A stretch of DNA of 64,000 nt from assembly GCA_944472135.2 (NCBI GenBank), contig OX235270.1:54689267-54753266 (forward strand). The letters run 5' to 3'. Numbering within the stretch: position 1 is the first letter of the stretch; each line of letters begins with the position of its first letter. The position numbers and the translations under genes are program-made. Of the stretch, positions 50,001 to 59,000 are shown piece by piece. The notes under the pieces are model-generated. The model saw only the letters and a list, made by a program, of their open reading frames with translations, was not told the DNA's origin and did no database searches. This DNA comes from Trichobilharzia regenti (taxonomy: Eukaryota; Platyhelminthes; Trematoda; Strigeidida; Schistosomatidae).

Positions 50001-53000
50001 AAATTATCATGAGATGCACTAAATCAATTTGATCATGTTACAAAACAAAGAATTGTTCAAGCGTACACAATAATATCTTTTAACATACTGTGCGATCCAA
50101 CGGTGTATTCATTCGGTTTAATAACAAACTGTTAATCAATTGTTGTACGCGACACAACGAACCAAATAATTGTACACAAGGGTTTTTATTGCTATTATTG
50201 TTGTTATCTTTTTCTCGGGGTCCAATGGTATCGTCAACAGTACTATAATTCTTCATGTTACCTTGATTGTCTTCTTCTTCTTCATGTGGTGGATCATTTT
50301 TGTCTAGAATTCTTGAAAGTTCATTCATGCGTTTCAATACAAAAGTAATCTCTGAATTATCATAATTGAAATCAAGGAGGGAATATGAGTTCACTGTTTC
50401 AACAGAGTAATCAGATTGATCGTAGTGACAATGTCGATGATAGGGGGTTATGATCGATTCCCAGAAGTAACGATTACTTAGTTCCGGGATCCACTTGGAG
50501 AGCAATTCAATTAAAAAAGAAGTTAAGAGTAAAAAGTTAAAACAATAATTGAAGTATATAATTTTATTCACTTCTGAAAGATTATTAAAACGAACTAACA
50601 CTGACTCACAACACTGCTTATTAACATTTGATATAAATTTTACTTTATTAGCATGAATACTGTACACACTGTCCCCCAAACTACATAATGTCAACCAGTG
50701 ATAAAACATCTGATTTCATGAAAACCACTTGAACTTCTTACAACATAAATAATTTCAACTGTTTCGTGAAAAACTTGAGAACTAACCCTGATCTATTAGA
50801 AGCATTTCAAACTCGCTTAACAGTGATTAAACGTACAACGTTATATGATGTGAATGACAAGTGTATGTTAAAAATGTAGTTAAAACATTTCGCGTTTGTG
50901 ACAACCATTCAAAATTGCATGTTCCATAATAATAAATGGCAACGAGTAAGTGTTTGTAATGTGAGGAGTAAAACACCAGTGACGCTGTATTTACGAAACT
51001 AAATTCCCACTGACTACACAGTCCATTATTATTATTACTAATATAGTATCTGGTTCCACAACTGCCCATAGTCTTTCACTTCCCCCACACCCGTGATCTA
51101 CTCCGTCACCCTTTGACCTAAACCCATCTCCTCATCCCCCATTAGAGATCCCTTCGAGCGCTGGTGTGACGCGTGACGTCACCCAACGGTCTCCTCATCG
51201 TGTGTCCGATCCATCTCCATTTCCTTCAGAATATGTATTGACCAATGAGTCTTTGATTGGTTCGTTCCCATAGTTTCTTGTTGCTAATTGTCTCTGGACA
51301 TCTGGTCTACAATGTGGAGACAGTGAAGGTAGCTTTTGATAAAAGTTTGCAACCTGTTGGAAATGGTTGGCATGACGCGTCAAGTCTCCGACCAATATAG
51401 AAGAACTGACTGACCTAACATTTGTGTTGAAAATCCGAATGTTGTTTTTGTGTTCTGGGTGTGGAAGATCTCCAAACTAATTTCAGAGTGACGAAGGTTT
51501 GTCTCGCCTTTGATATTCCAGTTTCGACATCCTCATTTGTGCCGTGTTTAGTTGAAGTGATGCTAGTCATATAAATGAAAGAGTTCACCTCTTCCGAATT
51601 TCTCCCGTCAGTAGCGACTATTGCCTGTTGTTGATGATTGATGGTGATCGGGTATCTTCATCACCTCCGCCTCCTCTGTGTTCACTTGAAGTCCTGACTT
51701 TGATACTTCTTCTGAGAACTTGTTGGTATGGGCCTGTGGGTCTTTTGGTTTTGTGTCACCTTGTTCGACATAACCCACTCCACTACAATTAGAAATATCA
51801 CCAGTGATAATAGGCAGTTCTGTCTAACTCCTTCCTCGCTGAGTTTTCCGTTGTGTACCACTTGACATGTGGTATTGTCATATATAGCTGTTGAATGAGT
51901 TTGATGAGTTCTCCATACAGTGGATCTTTTGATCGTGTCAGGATGATGCGATTTAGTTTTTTGCTTGGCGTCGACAAGAGCATGATCCCACACCAGCTCT
52001 TGCAGAGCCCTTTTTCCCCGCCTTTTCTGTAGTTTAACAAGGGAACCTTTCTTTCAGTCATTGGGTACCTTTCCTTGCTTCTAACCTTTTTGCAATAGTG
52101 GCGTGAGCATATCTGCTTTGGTGAATCAGTGTATTAAATTTGTAATTCGAGCTGAGGAACAACTGAAGTCTATGATTTGTAACACTTCATTCAGTCTATG
52201 ATGGACACACAATGTTTGAGCAATTAGTTACGAGAAGGTAATGCTTTCAAGTGTCGACTTTCCAAACTGGATCAACCATGTTGGCATACCAGTTCATTAT
52301 ATTGACGATGCATTCACATTGCAGAGAAACAAGAGACGTGTATAGCTTAATGTTTGAGGACTTTTAGACTGCAGGACATGAAAGCATAATCTATTTGAAT
52401 CAAGACCACTGGATCTATGAGTTATGGAAGACTGAAGAATACCACATAAATTCAACAGTTGTAGATGGCATAGTGTACAGCTTAACAAACAAATTTACAC
52501 ATAATTCTAAAAATATATGCTTCAACAATATGTTTACTAAAGGTTGAATTTCTCGAAGTATCTTAGGTTGTCAAAGTGATATTTGTGTGGTGTTGAAGAG
52601 TTTGGCATCTATTTAAACAGTAAGGCTGATTGTTTAGTCTTGATATGGTAAACAAAATAAATTCATAAAAATGCACATTCTTCACTTCTACCAACACTGA
52701 TAACATTCGGAAAAAACGAAACTGCTTTACTGTTACAACTTTTTGGGACATAGACACTAACACCCTTAATTTATTGATTCTAAGATCAACAAATTGGACA
52801 TAAATGAATCAAATTACATTTCCCAAAGTTAGAATAGTTCAATATGTTACTTAATTATCTGACATTTAGGCTGTCAATTCAACCAACTGAAGCAATTCCT
52901 TCATTTATTTATTCTTTCGTTTCACGCATACATTTTTGCATGTTGGAAATTATTCAATTATTTACTTCCGGAGAAAAATTAACTGGTTTTAGTAATGCTT

Positions 53001-56000
53001 TAATTTTGTGTGCACAATCTGAATCCCTTTTTTAAACAAATACAATATTCACGCCCCACTTTGTATACGATACAGACAGCCTTTAACTCCCACAAAATTG
53101 TGAAGCGAAATGAGATTTGCTTTAATTCTTCTTAGGCTTTTTCTACCCTAACGTCAGCAAACTTTAGTACTTCTTTGAATTGTGTTATATTATTCCATTT
53201 CTCATTAACATTCTTCTTACTGGTTTGGTGTCTGATTTATGGAAAAATAATTGAAAAGAATGACGTACACGGTAAAAGTTCACCGAAAAGTGTGGTGAAA
53301 AAAAACAAGACAAAATCCACAGAGTAAAAGTGAATTTATAGTGCATTATGATGTGTTATTTATTCACTGGTGTTTTTCCCAAGAATGATAATATTTTCGG
53401 ATATCTTTTGGGCTTGAAAGAAATAAATACCAGTGTAGCAACAGTCTATACCAAATTGCTACCCTAAAGTTATCAAACTGTTTGATCTTTCCGACTTGTA
53501 GACACACATTGAGGCATTGGAGTGATGTTTTCAACCTTAAAATACATTGTTTTCCAGAATTATCGGCTATATACGTGCCCAAGAACTATGCAGACCAGTA
53601 ATCAAAGGCTTTGGTAAGCTGAAACACTCAGTTTATCCATGCTAGAACAACTGAATACAACAGTCTACAGAACGGGGAACTACATACATGAATAAAAACA
53701 GTTGGAAAAAAAGGAAGCCTTTTTATAATTTAACTCACTTCGACAAAACGAATATTTCTCAGATACTGTGGTATTAATGAGGATAAATAATCGTTCTGCT
53801 TCGCGTAATAAAATACAACATATAAAAATTTCATAATAAGATTTTGCATATCACAGCGTAGTTCATCCTTCTGCGTTGAACCACCCACTGTGTAATTGTA
53901 TATAGTAGTATTTACATGAATCCTAAAATAAAGAACAATTTACGATCATAGTAGCGGTAATGACAGTTACTTTCAATAAAGACTAGATGTAAGTTTGAAA
54001 AATATCAGAAGTGGTAATGCTAAAAATAGGCTAAATCCATTGTGTGAGTATACCGGTGATTATGTGAGTAAATGGTGCTTAATGTAATTATGTCTTCTGA
54101 AGTGTTGACTGCACTTACTGTCTGTGGAGTTTGGAAACTTTGAATTACTTGATTATTCGCTCCACGGATCAGAAACTTGGCGGGTGGGTCACAAAGAATA
54201 TTTCCAACAGCCTGTTAGAGACCTTCATCAACCAACAACTGTCTTCGCTCTATACTAAAGATCAGATGGCCAGGTCGGAAAGAATCACCAACAAGAAACT
54301 ATGGGCACTAACAAACAAAACAAGAATCAATCGCCAACCAACAAATATGCAGGAGAAAGTGGAGATAGATTGGACACTTGTTGAGGAGGCCAGTTGGTGA
54401 CATCGTGGGTCAGGCCATTTCTCGAGTGGAACCAGGCCGAAGGGGAAGCGACGAGTGGGACGTCAGTGCAAGGGTGACATGGAGGAGATGGTGTGAAGAG
54501 GAGTTGAAAGAGTATAGACTAAAATGGATGCAGGTGAAAATTTCAGCAGAAGGAAGACAGAAGCAAGTAGAGACGTGCAGTTGAAGCCTTATGTTCCACT
54601 AGGAACCCAAGGGAACAATAATAATAATTCGCTCCACAATGGTGTACATTATGTGTTATCCATTTTCTGGTTTTAGGCGTTCATTTCATCGTATTAACCG
54701 ATAGATAGGCTGTTAGGAAAGGCTGAAAATGTCATCTTGTTTAGAAGAGTCAATTTATTTTAATCGGAAACACCACCCATCTGTTACATGGGATGACATA
54801 TGCACTCAAGTCAGTAGCATGTTACTAAGCTAGAAATGAAAAATATATATTGACTAACAGTAAACATGTTGCTTAGTCAATCAAAAGATATAAAATTATT
54901 AGTAAACTAATATTTCGACATTTATTCTAATGTATTTGAACAACCTAGCAACATGTTGTTTTCCTCCGGTCCACTTACTTTAATGTATTTGACGACTCTA
55001 GTAACATATCTCAGTACCGTTAGATAGAAAAATACGTTTGGCTTATGAGCCACTATGCATCAATCACTAAGCTGTATATGTCTATTTGGAGTTTATTTTA
55101 TTTTTAACCAGTGCGTCACGTTTTACACACAACAGACATCTATGTCCAAACAATCAAATTCCAGCCCAGAATTTATAAGACACATTACTCTCTAACCTTC
55201 ATGTTGTCGTTTTGCTTCAATGATGGGAATGCCAGCTACCCCAAAGTAATCTCCACTTCAAGATGCCAGTGGTTCTAATTTCCGTTCTGGAAACTATACA
55301 AGCCACATAAAACATAACACTATTATCGGGCATATACCTAGGAGTCAAATATATTGTAATTGTTGTCTAAATTCTTGCACATTTTCAGTTATATGCATAT
55401 AAATATGCTAACGACATCCTAGACACCCTTGGCCATATACTAGCTCACACACTCTACTAATGTGACTAATAAGGGGACTGCTAAACTACATGGGTTACAC
55501 ACATGAAGTATGACAGGATATCCATTTTCTAATCCAATGCTATCAATAGTACGATATCTAAAAATCTGTGGTAAATGTAGTTGCCTGGATGGTCTTTACA
55601 TCTACTTCCATGATCGACTGCTGTTGCTTAGATAATCTCACTTTCCACTTTGATGATCACAACTTCATAAGTAAGTATATAGGAAAGGTAGGAATACAGT
55701 CTTAGTAATGATTACTAACAATCACAATTAAATGACTTACATTTTCAATAAATCCAATATAAATCCATGTTTTGTTTGCTCAATGACATATTGAATTCTC
55801 ACAGGACTAAATGAAAGATAATGAATACAGATTTAAGTAACAAAAAATAGGTCATCCCACCAACATAATCTGTAAATAAATGCTACAAAAAGACAAGAAT
55901 GTCAATATTTTTCTTATGCTAGCCAACCCTAGACACTGAAAGGCTGAACTGATATAATAGTGAGTTATCCGACATCCTTAAATTGCTGAATCATAGAAAA

Positions 56001-59000
56001 CTGACACACGAATGTTGATATCTATTGTGATTTAAAGGTAAAATAAGTTCTAAGTTTTTCAGGGTACAAAACCGTATATTAAATGAATAGTTCAATAGAT
56101 TATCTTAGGAGCTAGGTGACCTAACAAATAAACACTCACCCCCTCCGCCTTTCTATTCATGCATCTGAATTTGAATAAAGCAAGAACAACAGTTTGTGCA
56201 GAACAAGATGGTACCATTGCTTTTGTTTCGTTGGATTCTCATCAGCTGCTCATAGCCTTAATAAGTTATTAAGTCTATGTTCCGGAAAGGTTTAACATAC
56301 TTGCAAATTTTAAATGATGTCAGTTGACAGAAGGTTCTAAACTTAATGAAAAGCGCTGAGAAATTTACACTCACATAGTTTTTACACAAGGGGATTTCGA
56401 GTTTAAACAAAATCAATGTGTATTTAATTGGTGGATGGTGACTAGCAGTCGAACCCAGGATGATGCGCATTTCGTCCTATTTGGGACTCGTCATCTGGAT
56501 GTGCCTGCATTCCCCAGTGAGTCAGTGATGATGTTTCCACCGAGGCTCGAACCCAGTACATGAAAGGGTAACGGAGCTACGCAATGAAGACGAGAGGTAT
56601 AAGAATAAAAATTGGGCACTGCGTAGAGTATAAACTCCCTAGTCTAAGAACGCAAAGAATGAAGATCACTTCTCCATACTATTACCCAGTTCCTTATTTA
56701 TACTCGCACTTAAACTGTTATGCTGCTTGTTCTACTCTTCTGGTATATCGCGCCGAATCGTCTGTTAATGTTGTTGACATTAGGTGACAGTATAAACCGG
56801 CTATTGCAGCACTATGACACTTAATTACGGTTAACTAACACTATGGTCTATAAATCCGCTTCATTGGCGGTTAGATGATATACACAGACAAATACATGGT
56901 TGATAATTCACTTATCAACTAATAATGGTGACAGTCACTTAATATTCATCGTGTATGAACAGTAGTAGGTTTCTTTCCTTATAGGTTGACCTCACCATGG
57001 TTTCTCCTAGAACAGAAACACTGTAAGACCAAAATATGTAGTTTGTTTGACATAACAAGTACTGGCAAACTATACAGCACATAGCACTGAGAAAGCACTA
57101 ATATGCTATGATGCAAAGTAGTGAAACAGCCGTAATGTCTGTTAGTCTTCTGGCCAGTAATCACCATTGGTCATGAAAGCATTAACAACACCCTCAGTAT
57201 TAAGCGAATCGAATTGTATTATTACCATGTGAGTGCGTCGGTTGCACAGCGGTTAGCATGCTCGCCGACCATGCTCATGGTCCGGGGTTCGATCACCTGC
57301 CGACGCACTCCTTTACCTCACTTATCCAGTAATAAGACTGGTAAAGAGGGAAGGTTGGGTATGATGCTAGCAACTCCATCCTGTAAAAATAAACACTGCT
57401 ACAGAAACTTCAAGCCTCCATCATGAAGGTTTATGTCCCACTGGGAACGTGAAGGAAATAAAAAAAATTACCATGAGAAAAGGAGTTATATTTTGTATGA
57501 ATCATTTGTTCACATTTCATTGATCTCCATTCCATTTCTGAATACCGAAAATTCATCAACGGCGCGCCGTATTTTAATAATTAGTTATTTGGTGTTAACT
57601 AACAATGGCAACCCCTAGATGTGCATCCAATTCTACTTTGATCTCGTGAGCCTGAACAAAATTTGAATCTCGCATTTGCCAAAATACAATCCAATAGGCC
57701 AATAAGTCATATGAGATAGCAGCTGGGCAACAAATTGTATTTTTTAATGCTTGTAAAATTAACAACTGAATCCGAGTAATTTACTTCTAGTGAATTATAA
57801 GCATATAAATTTAATTCAAAGCGTTCTATCTGTTACGCAAAAATGCCCATAATGACTTCGTTGTACGTACACTTCACGAGACTCTTGAAGTACCTTTGAT
57901 GATATCACCGACTTCTAGCAGTGTCCAGCTTTCCACCAAACCACTATTAGGGATATGTAAGGGACGATCGACTAACTGCTGGGAAATTATGCAATTAAAC
58001 ATGTTTATAACAAAACTCCACCTCACCATAATTTATTAATTTCACGTTTGTCCAGAGACAAGCCACTGATAAAGTTTTAACTAACTGACTGGACAATATA
58101 TAACAAAATGATAAATGAAATGGTCAAAGGTAGACTTATATACACTAGTACTTACCACAAAAGCTCCACGTACTGCATACTTTATTGTTTGAAATACTGA
58201 GTAAACACCAGAGTATGCAAGACAATTCACTGATAACTTACTTATCTAACCCTAATTAATACTCCAAGCCAAAACCATATACAAAGGTATGTTCAATCCC
58301 TGGCACTGAATACCACCACTACTAATAATAAACAATAGCAATGGTAATGATGGTAATCTCCAAATGATTGGTAAAAACAAAACAAAAACGACTGAATTAA
58401 AATCCTCCAACTCCAAATTTCGTTTGCGCCCAGCATTTAATGAGGACAAATGTCAGAAAGTTATTAATATTTGTCCCAGCAACAAATGAACAAAAACAAA
58501 CAGAGAAAAGAATGACTTACTAGTCTGTGACAATTTTTAAAATTAATTTCAGCTCATGCTTTAAACAAACTAAATTGTTCTCCCGTCTACAATGATCAAT
58601 AATCTGAAGGACAGAAAACATTAAAAAAAAGATAAAAATAAAGTGAAAGATAAGCATACGTCATTATCGTTATTGTAAACTATTCACTAGTTTTTTCAAG
58701 TATTGGTTTTGTAGAGATTTTGCTTGATTGTATGGAGGATTTCGTCGTGAGCTGACATAAGTTAGAGAACCAGTGGAAAACCTACTAGTTGTCGATTATT
58801 ATTATTATTACTATTTTAATTCTTAGAAATTTATTTATCCAACGAATATTGTTTACTAAGAGTTACCAATGGCAACATAATAAGTGTGTCTACTACTGTA
58901 ACAAACGCAGATCACAGATGAAGAATGAGTAATGGTACGTATATATATACCATAGGCTTTCATCACCTCCCCACACGATCTCCTCTATGTTGTCCTTGGA

